A stretch of DNA of 64,000 bases, taken from NCBI RefSeq assembly GCF_904424705.1, contig NZ_CAJGBF010000009.1, positions 114,252 through 178,251 on the forward strand. Direction: 5' to 3'. Both the position numbers and the translations under genes were made by a program. Below are positions 17,390 through 28,411 of this stretch, in pieces (position 1 is the first letter of the stretch; every line of letters starts with the position of its first letter). The notes under the pieces were generated by a model. The model was not told the DNA's origin, did not search any database, and was given only the letters and a program-made list of their open reading frames with translations. Origin of the DNA: Rossellomorea arthrocnemi (GTDB taxonomy: Bacteria > Bacillota > Bacilli > Bacillales > Bacillaceae_B).

Positions 17390-18418
17390 TTACTTTCGCA
17401 TTTTCGGATCTAGCGCGTCACGCAAACCGTCTGCCATTAGGTTAAAACTTAAGATAACTAATGAAATGACAGCTGACGGTACCAACATCATATGTGGGAA
17501 TGACTGAATAGATTTATATCCATCATTCACCAATGATCCTAGAGACGCTTTTGGAGGAGCAATCCCTAACCCGATAAAACTTAGGAATGCTTCAGTATAA
17601 ATGGCTGAAGGAACAGTAAACATTGTAGTGATGATCACAGGTCCCATTACGTTCGGCAATAGGTGTTTAAAGATTAATCTGTTGCTTGTTGCACCAAGGG
17701 TTCTGGATGCTAAGACAAACTCTTGATTCTTTAATTGCAATACCTGTCCGCGAACGATACGCGCCATTCCTGTCCATCCGGTTATTACCATCGCCATCGT
17801 TATTGAAAATATCCCAGGTTCGAATATTAATATAAAGAGGATTACAACAATTAAGTTTGGTATACCCACTAAAATCTCAATGATACGTTGCATGATATCA
17901 TCGACTTTTCCTCCATAATATGCAGAAATCCCACCATAAGAAATACCAATCATAAAATCAATGATCGCTGCTAGGATACCAATATATAGTGATATACGGG
18001 TACCACTCCAAGTACGTGTCCATAAGTCCCTACCTAAATCATCGGTACCAAACCAATAATTTTCTTTCACTTGTCTAGCTTCATAAACATCAAAGCCATC
18101 TGCGTCTTTACCATCAAAAGGGAGCCAACTAACGCCTGAAAGCGCTTCAATTTTTGGAGGTAGTTTTGCATGGCGAATATTTTGATCGCTGAATTTAAAG
18201 TCGTTCATTCCAGGACCAAAAATAGCGAAGAAAATAATTATTGCAGTGATAACCATCCCTACAAGTGCACCCTTATTCTTGCGCAAACGAATCCATGAGT
18301 CCTGCCAGAAATTCAAACTTGGACGTGAAATTTTTTCTGCCTCGTCTTCACTAGCCTGTTGAGGTTGGAAGAGGTCCGGACTAAGTTGCTCTAATTTCTT
18401 TTTGTTTACTTCCATCAT
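17390..18418 (-). CDS. oppC: Oligopeptide ABC transporter permease OppC
   Basis: A 342-residue inner-membrane permease of the DppC/OppC type. It has one N-terminal helix (GALVGMVITAIIIFFAIFG), a periplasm-side insert and five C-terminal helices. The EAA-like loop EFVLASRTLGATSNRLIFKHLLPN contacts the ATPases. Its start overlaps the oppB stop (ATGA), which points to coupled translation. Confidence 0.95.
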   Translation of the reverse strand: MMEVNKKKLEQLSPDLFQPQQASEDEAEKISRPSLNFWQDSWIRLRKNKGALVGMVITAIIIFFAIFGPGMNDFKFSDQNIRHAKLPPKIEALSGVSWLPFDGKDADGFDVYEARQVKENYWFGTDDLGRDLWTRTWSGTRISLYIGILAAIIDFMIGISYGGISAYYGGKVDDIMQRIIEILVGIPNLIVVILFILIFEPGIFSITMAMVITGWTGMARIVRGQVLQLKNQEFVLASRTLGATSNRLIFKHLLPNVMGPVIITTMFTVPSAIYTEAFLSFIGLGIAPPKASLGSLVNDGYKSIQSFPHMMLVPSAVISLVILSFNLMADGLRDALDPKMRK

Positions 18419-19344
18419 TTCTTCCCTCCAGCTAAGCGAATACGTGGATCAATGATTCCATATAAAATATCTACTAAGAAAATAACACCGATGAATAAAG
18501 CACTGAAGAATAGGGTAATCCCCATAATAACTGTGTAATCATTCGTGTTAATTGATAATACGAATTGTTCCCCTAAGCCAGGAACAGCAAATATTCTTTC
18601 AACTACTAATGACCCTGTCATAACTGCTACAGTCATAGGCCCAAGAATCGTAACAATCGGAATCATCGCGTTTCTTACAGCATGCTTTACAATTGTTCCT
18701 GTTTTTGAGATACCTTTTGCAGTTGCCAGTAAGATATAATCAGAGTTTAATATTTCCAGCATTTCTGTACGCATAAATCGAGCAATGGTGGCTACAACAC
18801 CCACCGTCAGTGCAAGTGTCGGAAGTATGGTATGTTTATATTCGCCCCAAAGAGCAACAGGCAGCCATTCTAGCTTGACCCCAACATAATACTGTAATAG
18901 TGCTGCGAACACAAAGGAAGGAATCGATATCCCCAACACAGCCATAAAGGTAGATCCATAGTCTAACCATGTATTGTGTTTAATTGCAGCAATAATTCCA
19001 ACCAAAAGTCCTAAAAACGTTCCTAATACCATGGCTTGAAATCCTAAAAGTGAGGAAGGACCAATACGACTGCCAAGAATTTGTGTAACTGGGCGATTAT
19101 CATATTGGAAGGACAACCCTAAATCCCCTTTTGCCAACCCGACCATATAGTTAACATATTGTTCAGGCAGCGGGTCGTTTAGACCGTATTTATCCAGGAT
19201 GATTTGTTGTTGTTCCGGAGACAGCCTTTCTGTGTTTTGCAGTGGAGATCCAGGCAGGAGCTTCATCAGAAAGAAAGTGGCGGTTGCAATGATAAGCAAA
19301 GTGATGATCATATAGACGATACGTTGAATAGTATATCTGACCAT
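18415..19344 (-). CDS. oppB: Oligopeptide ABC transporter permease OppB
   Basis: A 309-residue permease with the OppB N-terminal signature (MVRYTIQRIVYMIITLLIIA) and six membrane helices. The EAA loop is DYILLATAKGISKTGTIVKHAVRN. With OppC it forms the peptide channel. It follows oppA after a 173-bp spacer containing a strong hairpin. Confidence 0.95.
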   Translation of the reverse strand: MVRYTIQRIVYMIITLLIIATATFFLMKLLPGSPLQNTERLSPEQQQIILDKYGLNDPLPEQYVNYMVGLAKGDLGLSFQYDNRPVTQILGSRIGPSSLLGFQAMVLGTFLGLLVGIIAAIKHNTWLDYGSTFMAVLGISIPSFVFAALLQYYVGVKLEWLPVALWGEYKHTILPTLALTVGVVATIARFMRTEMLEILNSDYILLATAKGISKTGTIVKHAVRNAMIPIVTILGPMTVAVMTGSLVVERIFAVPGLGEQFVLSINTNDYTVIMGITLFFSALFIGVIFLVDILYGIIDPRIRLAGGKK

Positions 19345-19458
19345 TCTTTAGCCCCCCTTTTTTTATCTTATTTTTTCTACATTTTTTATTATAGCCTTTT
19401 TCGACAAATTTTCAATGTATTTTTATTTTTTAGATAATTATCGACAATCACTGGAAAA

Positions 19459-19488
19459 GGAGAGCATATGCTCATGCATACGCTCTCC
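19459..19488 (-). terminator. Hairpin between oppA and oppB
   Basis: A 13-bp stem with one A/C mismatch (GGAGAGCATATGC with GCATACGCTCTCC), followed on the minus strand by TTTTCC. Such a partial terminator or mRNA-stabilising hairpin usually lets the binding protein be made in excess over the membrane parts. Confidence 0.7.
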
Positions 19489-19517
19489 CTTTAAAGGTGT
19501 GTCTACTGAGTTAACAA

Positions 19518-21170
19518 TTACTCAATTGAAGCCCATTTGTATGAATAGTCTGCACCAAATGAATGACGTAGAACATTCTTAACATACGGACGTTCTAGAT
19601 AAGAAACGCCTTTTTGGTACATTGGGCTGATCGCTTGATCATCAAATAGGATCTTTTCTGCGTCAACCATTGCCTGCCAACGTGCATCTAAATCGTCAAG
19701 AAGTTCACCTTTAGCTTGTTCAATTTTCTTATCATATTCAGGATTAGAGTAACCCATTTGGTTATGAGCACCGTCAGTCACGAACATGTCAACGAATGTC
19801 ATTGGATCTGGATAGTCAGGACCCCATCCAGCGAATGAGAAGTCATATTGACCTTTAGTTTCTAACTCAAGCTTTTGCTTGAATGGTTGAGCCTTGATTT
19901 TAACAGTTAATCCTTCAAGGTTTTGCTCAAGTTGTTCTTTTAAGAATTCACCGATTTTCTTAGAACTGTCAGAGTCGTAGTTTAATAGTTCTAATTCAAT
20001 AGAATCTTTACCCAACTCTTCTTTTGCTTTAGCCCAGTATTCTGACGCTTTTTCAACGTCAAATCCACCAAAATCGCCTACCGCTTCACGGTATTCAGTT
20101 CCATCAGGACCAGATACGAAATCTTTTGGTACTAAGTAGTTCGCAGGAATTGATCCGTTATTAAGAAGAACGTCAACCATACCCTGTTTGTCATAAGCAG
20201 AATCGATTGCTTTACGAGCGTTAACATTTTTCAATACTTCATTACCCTGGTTTAAACGTAAGAAGTATACAGACGTTGCTGCTCTTGTTTTGAAGTTTTC
20301 ATCAGATTTGTACTTATCAACGAATTCAGCTGATAGACCAGCGATATCCGCTTTGTTTGTTTCATAAAGGTTTACACCAGTAGCAGTATCTTTAACGATG
20401 TTGAAGTTAACTTCTTTCAACTTCACATTTTCTGCATCCCAGTAACCGTCATTTTTAGTTAATTTGAAGCTTTGTTCATGCTTCCACTCAGAAAGTGTGA
20501 AAGGACCATTATATACTACTGTATCAGCTTCAAGACCGAACTTATCTCCTTGAGCTTCAACGAATTTCTGGTTTTGAGGATAGAATGTTGCGAAAGAAAG
20601 TAAAGCTTTGAAATATGGTACTGGTGTTTCAAGCTGTACTTCTAACGTTTTTTCATCAGTTGCTTTAACACCTAATTCTTCAACAGGTACGTCGCCATTA
20701 TTTACTTTAGCAGCGTTTTTGATATCGTACATGATGTACGCATACTCTGCACCAGTATCAGGGTTTAAAGCTTTTTGCCAAGCGTAAACGAAGTCGTTAG
20801 CCGTAACCGGATCTCCGTTAGACCATTTTGCATCACGGATCTTGAACGTGTATGTTTTACCGTCTTCACTGATTTGTGGTTCTTCAGCAGCCATACCAAG
20901 AACTGCCTCGTCATTTTCACCTAAACGGTAAAGACCTTCTAGTACGTTGTTCATTACGTTGAATGAAACAGCGTCAGTTGCCAGCGTGGAATCCATTGAT
21001 GGGATTTCAGATGACTCCAGCAGGTTAAGTACTTGCTCTTTCTTTTCGTCAGAACCGCCCGCACCTGATCCCTCTTCATTGCTTTCAGTCTTCTTGTCGC
21101 CGCCACAAGCAGCTAAGAAAGTACTGAGAGCCAGAAGAAGAACCAGCAAGAATGAAAACTTTTTCTTCAT
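19518..21170 (-). CDS. oppA: Oligopeptide-binding lipoprotein OppA
   Basis: A 550-residue SBP family 5 lipoprotein. The signal peptide ends in the lipobox LAAC (about residues 19-22), followed by a Gly/Ser/Glu linker. The peptide-binding domain has the family motif AVLGMAAEEPQISEDGKTYTF and WSNGDPVTANDFVYAWQKAL. It captures peptides outside the membrane for OppBCDF. In Bacillus this system also imports signalling peptides for sporulation and competence. GAGGAGGTC precedes the start. Confidence 0.96.
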   Translation of the reverse strand: MKKKFSFLLVLLLALSTFLAACGGDKKTESNEEGSGAGGSDEKKEQVLNLLESSEIPSMDSTLATDAVSFNVMNNVLEGLYRLGENDEAVLGMAAEEPQISEDGKTYTFKIRDAKWSNGDPVTANDFVYAWQKALNPDTGAEYAYIMYDIKNAAKVNNGDVPVEELGVKATDEKTLEVQLETPVPYFKALLSFATFYPQNQKFVEAQGDKFGLEADTVVYNGPFTLSEWKHEQSFKLTKNDGYWDAENVKLKEVNFNIVKDTATGVNLYETNKADIAGLSAEFVDKYKSDENFKTRAATSVYFLRLNQGNEVLKNVNARKAIDSAYDKQGMVDVLLNNGSIPANYLVPKDFVSGPDGTEYREAVGDFGGFDVEKASEYWAKAKEELGKDSIELELLNYDSDSSKKIGEFLKEQLEQNLEGLTVKIKAQPFKQKLELETKGQYDFSFAGWGPDYPDPMTFVDMFVTDGAHNQMGYSNPEYDKKIEQAKGELLDDLDARWQAMVDAEKILFDDQAISPMYQKGVSYLERPYVKNVLRHSFGADYSYKWASIE

Positions 21171-21237
21171 CTTGAAATTGACCTCCTCGTAAATCTCATA
21201 TTTATTTATCTTCTAATTTTCAGAAGATTTGTTACTT

Positions 21238-21265
21238 ATTATACATGATAGAGAAATTATTGCAA
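21238..21265 (-). promoter_or_regulatory. Sigma-A-type promoter of oppA
   Basis: Minus-strand TTGCAA (21260-21265) and TATAAT (21238-21243) with a 16-bp spacer, about 60 bp before the oppA start. The leader between them folds into a small hairpin (21208-21228). Confidence 0.65.
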
Positions 21266-21372
21266 TATGAATTTAACAGTTTTTTTGCTAAATAATCAGA
21301 TTAATAGGTATATTGATGTTTAAATCCTTTAATACCAGCGTTTTCGGTAAACATTTTAGAGAGTTCGCCCCA

Positions 21373-21393
21373 TTACAATTGTTACAATTGTAA
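21373..21393. promoter_or_regulatory. Perfect palindrome upstream of the oppA promoter
   Basis: TTACAATTG and CAATTGTAA are exact complements around a 3-bp centre. It sits about 110 bp upstream of the predicted oppA -35 and could be the operator of a dimeric regulator. The shape resembles MarR/OhrR-type sites, but the regulator is unknown. Confidence 0.45.
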
Positions 21394-21680
21394 ATGATTA
21401 AGCCCTGAAGTTCTTTTACAGTTTGTATGATATTTCTTTCAGCGATCCACCGTTTCTATTATAAATATTAGATAGTCGGACTAAATATAAATAATAGAAT
21501 TAATACTTATTTCACTCTGCATGAATGTTGGAAATATGTTGCTGTTCTTTTGTATGCCGGTTGCGGACTTCTGTTGTCACTCCTCATACACCTCTTGATA
21601 AATTGAATATATATAAACGAGGATTGAATTCTTCTTTATGCTTCATGTATACTTTTGATAAAAACATTTTAAGGAGCATT

Positions 21681-22064
21681 ATGAAACGAATTAATCTGTT
21701 CTATATATTTACATCTCTTTTATTCGTCACTGCCGTTGTGACGGCCTTACTCCAGGAAAAAAATCTGCTTCTTTCTATTATAGACAGCATGTTTGTAATC
21801 GGAATTGCATATATTAGTCTCGGTGCTCTCCTTTATATTTTCGAAAAGGGATTTTTCAACGGCATCGTGTATGCACTTAAGAGATTCCGCAACAGCACGA
21901 AACAGGGAAAGTATATTTCACAATTCGACGATATAGACGAGATGAAAGAAGCTCATGAAGAATATGGGGTTCAGCGTTCCTACTCTATTACACGGTCCTT
22001 TTTGCTGATAGGAGGACTCACATTCGCTCTTTCCATCCTTCTGTCCTATCTTTTGTATACTTGA
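21681..22064 (+). CDS. DUF3899-type small membrane protein
   Basis: A 127-residue protein starting at ATG 21681 with AAGGAG 5 bases upstream. Three membrane helices are visible: residues about 5-22, 29-50, and a C-terminal one around 105-126. Between the second and third lies a charged loop (FRNSTKQGKYISQFDDIDEMKEAHEEYG). The pattern fits the DUF3899 family of Bacillaceae, with no known function. It lies upstream of the trpS T-box, whose -35 box overlaps its stop codon. The 21171-21680 stretch holds only opp control sequences and this gene's leader. Confidence 0.7.
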   Translation: MKRINLFYIFTSLLFVTAVVTALLQEKNLLLSIIDSMFVIGIAYISLGALLYIFEKGFFNGIVYALKRFRNSTKQGKYISQFDDIDEMKEAHEEYGVQRSYSITRSFLLIGGLTFALSILLSYLLYT

Positions 22065-22089
22065 ATTCAATTGTTTTTTTTTATATAAT
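22061..22089 (+). promoter_or_regulatory. Promoter of the trpS T-box transcript
   Basis: TTGAAT (22061-22066), a 17-bp spacer and perfect TATAAT (22084-22089). Confidence 0.75.
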
Positions 22090-22095
22090 ACCTAC

Positions 22096-23390
<1,295 letters not shown>

Positions 23391-23396
23391 TGATAT

Positions 23397-23434
23397 CGAC
23401 CAGAGACTGATTCAGCAGTTTCTGGTCGTTTTTT
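23397..23434 (+). terminator. Intrinsic terminator after trpS
   Basis: A 13-bp stem CGACCAGAGACTG/CAGTTTCTGGTCG with a 6-base loop and six T residues. Confidence 0.9.
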
Positions 23435-23560
23435 AAATCCTGATTATCGAATAATGCCCTCTTAAGTCCCCCACATACACCTGTAAATCGGTATGCTGCT
23501 AAGAATAAGTGAGCAACATAGACTTGAATCAACTATCCCTTTCGTCCCCCTTCCTGAAAT

Positions 23561-23598
23561 AAAAAACCTTAAGCCCGTTATTTGGACTCAAGGTTTAC
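23561..23598 (-). terminator. Intrinsic terminator after yjbA
   Basis: Minus strand AAACCTTGAGTCC pairs with GGGCTTAAGGTTT (two G-T pairs), followed by TTTTATTTC. Confidence 0.75.
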
Positions 23599-23607
23599 TG
23601 AGTATCA

Positions 23608-24357
23608 TTAATTTACTTTCGGACGATTCTCCACTTCCCAAAGTTTTTCAAAGAATGGTTGTCCCTTTATCAGATTCTCACAAAGTGTCAGATGCTTGTC
23701 CGACCAACCGAACTGGGTTTCTTCATACAGCATTTGCCATATGTCTTCAAAGTCCATATTCTGGATTGTGCGATAGCGTTGTGGTGCCCATTCAGTGTAC
23801 CAGTAGCGAATTTCCGCTGTGTTGTTTGAACTGTGAAGTTGATCCAGTGCCATGAATAACAGTTGCTTCAATTGTCTTTCTTTTCTAGTCAGTCCACTCA
23901 TCATATATGGACTTGGTGAAAGAATGTGATAAGCTTCCTCCCTCTTTGAATCTGGCTGAACAGGGAATTGCACCGTTTCATGACTTTCAACCATTTCATA
24001 TACGAGTTGTTCCTGCCTTGGGATAAGCCTGCTTTTCCTGATTGGCACGGTGTACCCGATCGTATCGACTGCGAGTATCCCCGTCCCGTCTGTGAGGATG
24101 AAACAATAGTCCAATTGAATTCTTTCATGGTTTTTTCGCAAGTATGCTTTTTGATAGACATTATTGAGCAGTTGTTGAGGTAACTCTGATAAATCATTCT
24201 CGATGTAATGAAACAGTGCTGTGTCCACTTTAATCAGAGGAACCTGATCGAGTAATTCAATAACGTCCTCTTTTCTCCACTCATGAAAATGGCAAACATT
24301 GTAGCCATTTTCTTCGCCTTCGAACCAATTTACCCATACATCATGAAGATATAACAT
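23608..24357 (-). CDS. yjbA: YjbA-like protein (UPF0736 type)
   Basis: A soluble protein of 249 residues, starting at ATG 24357 behind GAGGGG. It has no signal peptide, and I see no catalytic motif. The N-terminus reads [20 protein letters not shown]; basic and aromatic residues are frequent ([19 protein letters not shown]). Length and position beside trpS match YjbA of B. subtilis. Function is unknown. Confidence 0.8.
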   Translation of the reverse strand: MLYLHDVWVNWFEGEENGYNVCHFHEWRKEDVIELLDQVPLIKVDTALFHYIENDLSELPQQLLNNVYQKAYLRKNHERIQLDYCFILTDGTGILAVDTIGYTVPIRKSRLIPRQEQLVYEMVESHETVQFPVQPDSKREEAYHILSPSPYMMSGLTRKERQLKQLLFMALDQLHSSNNTAEIRYWYTEWAPQRYRTIQNMDFEDIWQMLYEETQFGWSDKHLTLCENLIKGQPFFEKLWEVENRPKVN

Positions 24358-24441
24358 GATTGACCCCTCGCTTTGCTTCAATCTTATTTGTCAATCAGTA
24401 TAGGCTAATTGGTGTAAATTTATTCCTATCATTCCCGGGTT

Positions 24442-24762
24442 TTATAGATAGTCACTGTTTTTTCTGCGGGGTATATAAATTGAGAGCGTGATAATGAGGA
24501 TCCCTAAAAGGAATAAATAACATTCGACCCTGGTGGATACGAAGAATATATAATCTGTAAACGTCATACCAGTTGTAAGTAAATTTAGATACATGATTAA
24601 GCTCACTCCTCCAGAAACGGCCAGTCCAAACCCTATAAAAAGCCCAAACAATTGTACCACCATACCTTCCGCCTCTATCCCTACATTAAGATAATGGAGC
24701 TCGTCCTGCTCACTATAGTTTATGAAAGGAATGGAAAGATATGACGGAACATGGACTCCCAT
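24442..24762 (-). CDS. Hypothetical two-helix membrane protein
   Basis: 106 residues with hydrophobic helices at about 36-60 (VVQLFGLFIGFGLAVSGGV) and 78-97 (CYLFLLGILIITLSIYI) and a basic C-terminus (PRRKNSDYL). I do not recognise a family. It lies between yjaZ and yjbA on the same strand, where B. subtilis carries the app operon, so it is accessory relative to that species. Confidence 0.6.
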   Translation of the reverse strand: MGVHVPSYLSIPFINYSEQDELHYLNVGIEAEGMVVQLFGLFIGFGLAVSGGVSLIMYLNLLTTGMTFTDYIFFVSTRVECYLFLLGILIITLSIYIPRRKNSDYL

Positions 24763-24804
24763 TTTCGAGAAAACTGCCCCGGGACCGGCTGTTCCCCTGA
24801 TTTG

Positions 24805-25569
24805 CTATGGTAAAAATACTGTTGATGGTTTCCCTATTAGAGAAATGGTTGACGTATCATGCTTATTTAAATAGTTTTGCACCATTCTATATCCCGACGA
24901 GTAGCCGAGCATTTTAGGATAAGACTTCTGTCCAAGAAGAAGCTGGTCATGAAGGGGGCTGTTTCGTTTCACATTCAAATTTGGCTCTATCCATTTTCGG
25001 TAATATTCGGACAGTTCCTTTTCTTCATACGCATTTGTCCATGTAGCCACATACTCTTCACCACAATATTCTTTAACGGCATGTTCGGCCAGTCCTTCAA
25101 AAATGATGGAATCAAGTAGATTATATTGATCGTCTTTTTTGCTTAATCGCTTCATTCTGACACAGTGATGATACTCATGTACAAACAACGCTTCATATTC
25201 TTTTGGATCTTCCTGGTCTGTAACGAAGAAGAAGATTTCATCTTTAAAGCATACACCTGATTTTTTCATTGAGGACTGGAACATTCCCCTTTTTTCTTGT
25301 ACGGGGAATAAGTAGATTGGTACGCTTGGTCCCTTCCACTTTCGCTTATACTTATTTTCATAGAGTGCAAATCGTTCCCATAGATTCTTTTCTTTCATTT
25401 TTACATAAATGTCCCCTGCGTGATGTGATGATCGGTACATCCCATGTTTCATTAGATAATGATAAAACGAATTTTGGTCTTCTTTACCGTTAATCGTCTT
25501 TTTTAATAGCTCCAATGGCTTGTTGATTAAATCCTCTAACCACTCATCAGTAGGAGCAACGGCCACCAT
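24805..25569 (-). CDS. yjaZ: YjaZ-like putative zinc metallopeptidase (DUF2268)
   Basis: A 254-residue protein of the DUF2268 family. The zincin motif HEYHH lies in ALFVHEYHHCVRM, with a downstream acidic segment SIIFEGLAEHAVKEYCG that would supply the third ligand. There is no signal peptide, so it is probably cytoplasmic. The substrate is unknown. It lies downstream of fabF, as yjaZ does in B. subtilis. Confidence 0.8.
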   Translation of the reverse strand: MVAVAPTDEWLEDLINKPLELLKKTINGKEDQNSFYHYLMKHGMYRSSHHAGDIYVKMKEKNLWERFALYENKYKRKWKGPSVPIYLFPVQEKRGMFQSSMKKSGVCFKDEIFFFVTDQEDPKEYEALFVHEYHHCVRMKRLSKKDDQYNLLDSIIFEGLAEHAVKEYCGEEYVATWTNAYEEKELSEYYRKWIEPNLNVKRNSPLHDQLLLGQKSYPKMLGYSSGYRMVQNYLNKHDTSTISLIGKPSTVFLP

Positions 25570-25674
25570 GATCCCTCTTTTCCGGCTTTTTTATTATGTA
25601 TATGTTACGAATAGAGGGTTCACAACTCGAAAAAACTCCAGCAGTTTAGGTTTGCCAGTCAGATGACTTAAAAA

Positions 25675-25709
25675 AAACGAGCACGCCAATGGATCGGCGG
25701 GCTCGTTTG
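25675..25709 (-). terminator. Intrinsic terminator after fabF
   Basis: Minus strand ACGAGCCCGCC pairs with GGCGTGCTCGT, followed by at least seven T residues. Confidence 0.9.
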
Positions 25710-25714
25710 TATCA

Positions 25715-26959
25715 TTAATCAGTGTATTTCTTGAAAACGATGGTAGCATTGTGACCACCGAATCCTAATGAGTTACTCATTGCGACATTTACTTCTTGTT
25801 TTCGTGCTTCATTTGCAACATAGTCAAGATCACAATCAGGGTCCGGTGTTTCAATATTAATTGTTGGCGGCAGGACACTGTCTTTCATTGCAAGGACTGT
25901 AAAAATCGCTTCTACCCCGCCTGCTGCACCAAGAAGGTGACCTGTCATCGATTTCGTTGAACTCATGGCCAATTTATAGGCATGTTCCCCGAAAACTTCC
26001 TTCACTGCCATCGTTTCGTATTTATCGTTGTAAGGAGTGCTTGTTCCATGAGCATTAATGTAATCCATTTGATTTGGAAGGATCCCACCGTCGTCAAGTG
26101 CCATCTTCATTGCTCTCGCTCCACCTTCTCCAGCTGGTGCAGGAGCTGTAATATGATACGCATCACCAGTACAGCCATATCCAATGATTTCAGCATATAT
26201 TGGTGCTCCTCGTTTCACTGCGTGCTCAAGTTCTTCCAGGACGACGACCCCTGCGCCTTCACCCATTACAAATCCATCACGGTTGGCATCAAATGGTCTC
26301 GATGCTTTTTCAGGATCTGCGTTAGTCGAAAGAGCAGTATTGGCGCAGAAGCCCGCTACAGACATTTTCGTGATCGGTGCTTCTGCTCCACCGGAAACCA
26401 TGACATCAGCATCTCCACGCTGTATCACCTTAAACGCATCACCGATTGAGTTTGTACCTGTTGCGCATGCCGTTACGGTACATGAGTTGAATCCTTTCGC
26501 ACCCAGCATGATGGACACCTGCCCCGCTGCCATATCAGGAATGATCATTGGAACGAAAAATGGGCTGACCCGGCGATATCCCCGCTTTTGGAATGTCTCA
26601 TATTGCTGTTCAAATGTTTCCATCCCTCCAATTCCCGAACCGATCCATACACCAACACGATGGGCGTTTTCCTCAGTAATATCCAACTTCGAATCTTTAA
26701 CAGCCATTAACGATGCCGCAATCGCATAATGAGTGAAACGGTCCATCTTTCTCGCTTCTTTTCTTTCTACTCCGAAATCTTCGATATTGAAGTCTTTTAG
26801 TTCTGCCGCTACTTTCGCAGGATACTCATCGGCATTTAACCGAGTTAAAGGCCCTACCCCTGTTTTCCCGGCTAAAATATTCGACCAAGTCGATTCAACG
26901 TCATTACCTAATGGCGTGACGCTCCCTAATCCTGTTACCACTACACGCTTCTTATTCAT
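25715..26959 (-). CDS. fabF: 3-oxoacyl-[acyl-carrier-protein] synthase II
   Basis: A 414-residue elongating ketosynthase of fatty acid synthesis. The catalytic Cys-His-His set is visible: [22 protein letters not shown] and [10 protein letters not shown]. It condenses malonyl-ACP with growing acyl-ACP and helps set chain length. It follows fabH by 48 bp in the same operon, as in B. subtilis, and so should share the upstream FapR-type control. Confidence 0.97.
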   Translation of the reverse strand: MNKKRVVVTGLGSVTPLGNDVESTWSNILAGKTGVGPLTRLNADEYPAKVAAELKDFNIEDFGVERKEARKMDRFTHYAIAASLMAVKDSKLDITEENAHRVGVWIGSGIGGMETFEQQYETFQKRGYRRVSPFFVPMIIPDMAAGQVSIMLGAKGFNSCTVTACATGTNSIGDAFKVIQRGDADVMVSGGAEAPITKMSVAGFCANTALSTNADPEKASRPFDANRDGFVMGEGAGVVVLEELEHAVKRGAPIYAEIIGYGCTGDAYHITAPAPAGEGGARAMKMALDDGGILPNQMDYINAHGTSTPYNDKYETMAVKEVFGEHAYKLAMSSTKSMTGHLLGAAGGVEAIFTVLAMKDSVLPPTINIETPDPDCDLDYVANEARKQEVNVAMSNSLGFGGHNATIVFKKYTD

Positions 26960-27007
26960 TCAATCCATCTCCTTTATCTGCAAGTTGTATATGAAGATTC
27001 TTATTTT

Positions 27008-27940
27008 CTATTTACCCCAACGCATGATGATGGCGCCCCATGTCAGACCACCACCGAATCCTACCATGACGATTACATCGTTTTCTTTCACTCTTCCGGC
27101 TTCCAGATCCTCCACAAGGGAAACAGGGATTGATGCTGCTGAAGTATTTCCATACTTATTCACGGTTTTAGACATTTTTTCCACCGGTAATTCCAACCTC
27201 TGCCTTGCTGCCTCCATAATACGGATATTGGCTTGATGAGGAATCAGGAAATCAACATCTTCTTTATTTAAGCCAGCCTTCTCAATGACATTTATACTGG
27301 ATTCACCCATTTGGCGAACCGCGAACTTAAACACTTCCCGGCCATTCATGATCAATTTTTCATCTTGATACAGGTGCTTGGCTCCTGATCCATCCGCACC
27401 TAATTCAAAGGCAAGAATCCCCTTACCGTCCGGAACGGGTCCGAGAACCGCTGCACCTGCAGCGTCACCAAATAAAACGGCAGTATTTCGATCTTCCCAG
27501 TCTGTAATCTTGGATAGTTTCTCCACACCTATGACAAGAACATTCTTGTACGCACCATTATCAATAAATTGCTTTGCCGTAATCATACCATACATAAAAC
27601 CGGCACATGCGGCACTGATATCCATGGCTGCAGCCTTCTTTGCTCCTAACCTTTCTTGAAGGAGACAGGCAACTGAAGGGAACGGATGATCCGGGGTCAC
27701 TGTTGCAACCATGATTAAATCGATTTCTTCAGGAGTAATCTCCGCATCAGCGATTGCCTTCTTAGCAGCTTCGAAAGCCATATCGGAGGTATTTGTTTCA
27801 TTATTTGCTATTCTTCTCTCTTCAATGCCTGTTCTTGTACGTATCCATTCATCAGAAGTATCCACCATTTTCTCCAGGTCAGCGTTTGTCAAGATTTTTT
27901 CAGGAAGATAACGTCCAATTCCAATAATACCTGTATTCAT
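27008..27940 (-). CDS. fabH: 3-oxoacyl-[acyl-carrier-protein] synthase III
   Basis: A 310-residue initiating ketosynthase that condenses an acyl-CoA primer with malonyl-ACP. In Bacillus the primers are mainly branched acyl-CoAs. The Cys-His-Asn set is seen in [20 protein letters not shown] and [13 protein letters not shown]. First gene of the fabH-fabF operon, with a FapR-like operator overlapping its promoter. Confidence 0.97.
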   Translation of the reverse strand: MNTGIIGIGRYLPEKILTNADLEKMVDTSDEWIRTRTGIEERRIANNETNTSDMAFEAAKKAIADAEITPEEIDLIMVATVTPDHPFPSVACLLQERLGAKKAAAMDISAACAGFMYGMITAKQFIDNGAYKNVLVIGVEKLSKITDWEDRNTAVLFGDAAGAAVLGPVPDGKGILAFELGADGSGAKHLYQDEKLIMNGREVFKFAVRQMGESSINVIEKAGLNKEDVDFLIPHQANIRIMEAARQRLELPVEKMSKTVNKYGNTSAASIPVSLVEDLEAGRVKENDVIVMVGFGGGLTWGAIIMRWGK

Positions 27941-27999
27941 ACTGGCGTTCCCTACTTTCGTTTATAATTTTTTCATATACCATTCGATTATTATCAATT

Positions 28000-28019
28000 A
28001 TTATGACTTGGTACTAATT
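28000..28019 (-). promoter_or_regulatory. FapR operator at the fabH promoter
   Basis: Minus strand ATTAGTACCAAGTCATAAT fits the known FapR consensus built on TTAGTACC followed by an imperfect dyad. It overlaps the -10 box, so repression by FapR with release by malonyl-CoA is expected from B. subtilis. Confidence 0.75.
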
Positions 28020-28045
28020 TTATCGAAGATTTCTCCTTTCTGCAA
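28017..28045 (-). promoter_or_regulatory. fabH promoter
   Basis: Minus-strand TTGCAG (28040-28045), 17-bp spacer, TAAAAT (28017-28022). Confidence 0.7.
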
Positions 28046-28139
28046 TTATTTTTTACTTCTTCCATTCTTCTACGCGTTTGACTATACTCGTACAACCCCC
28101 TGATACATAGGTTAATTAATAATAAGAGGAGGTGAGATT

Positions 28140-28355
28140 GTGTCTGAAGAAAAGAAGCCACATCCATTTGAACAAATGATGTATGGGGGACTGAGAAGGA
28201 ACACAGAGGATTCTCTTTCACAGGAAGAACACAATAGGACGACTGAAGGGGGATCCTTACTGGATGGGGTCCATTCTATTATGAATTCCATTGATGAATT
28301 AAAACCCCTTTATAAGAAAATCAGCCCCTATTTAAAACAATGGAATAGTAAATAA
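28140..28355 (+). CDS. Small hypothetical protein (yjzB position)
   Basis: 71 residues from GTG 28140, with the strong site GAGGAGGTGA upstream. Hydrophilic and charged (MSEEKKPHPFEQMMYGGLRR...), with no membrane segment or known motif. It is divergent from fabH and convergent with comZ, and followed by a terminator. In B. subtilis the small gene yjzB sits here; whether the two are homologous is not clear. Confidence 0.7.
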   Translation: MSEEKKPHPFEQMMYGGLRRNTEDSLSQEEHNRTTEGGSLLDGVHSIMNSIDELKPLYKKISPYLKQWNSK

Positions 28356-28373
28356 ACGTTCAATATAAACCAA

Positions 28374-28405
28374 AAACGGGCCATCGAACATTCGATGACC
28401 CGTTT
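28374..28405. terminator. Bidirectional terminator
   Basis: A 15-bp near-perfect stem (28374-28388 and 28391-28405), A-rich on the left and T-rich on the right, between the small gene (+) and comZ (-). Confidence 0.85.
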
Positions 28406-28411
28406 GTTTAC

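Noticed and set aside
21525..21680. N-terminal extension of the DUF3899 gene
   Set aside because: The proper start is ATG 21681 with AAGGAG upstream; the extension is Cys-rich and lacks a ribosome site.
26184..26729. 181-codon open frame on the plus strand opposite fabF
   Set aside because: It is antisense to a complete fabF with all catalytic residues, has no ribosome site and no protein-like composition.
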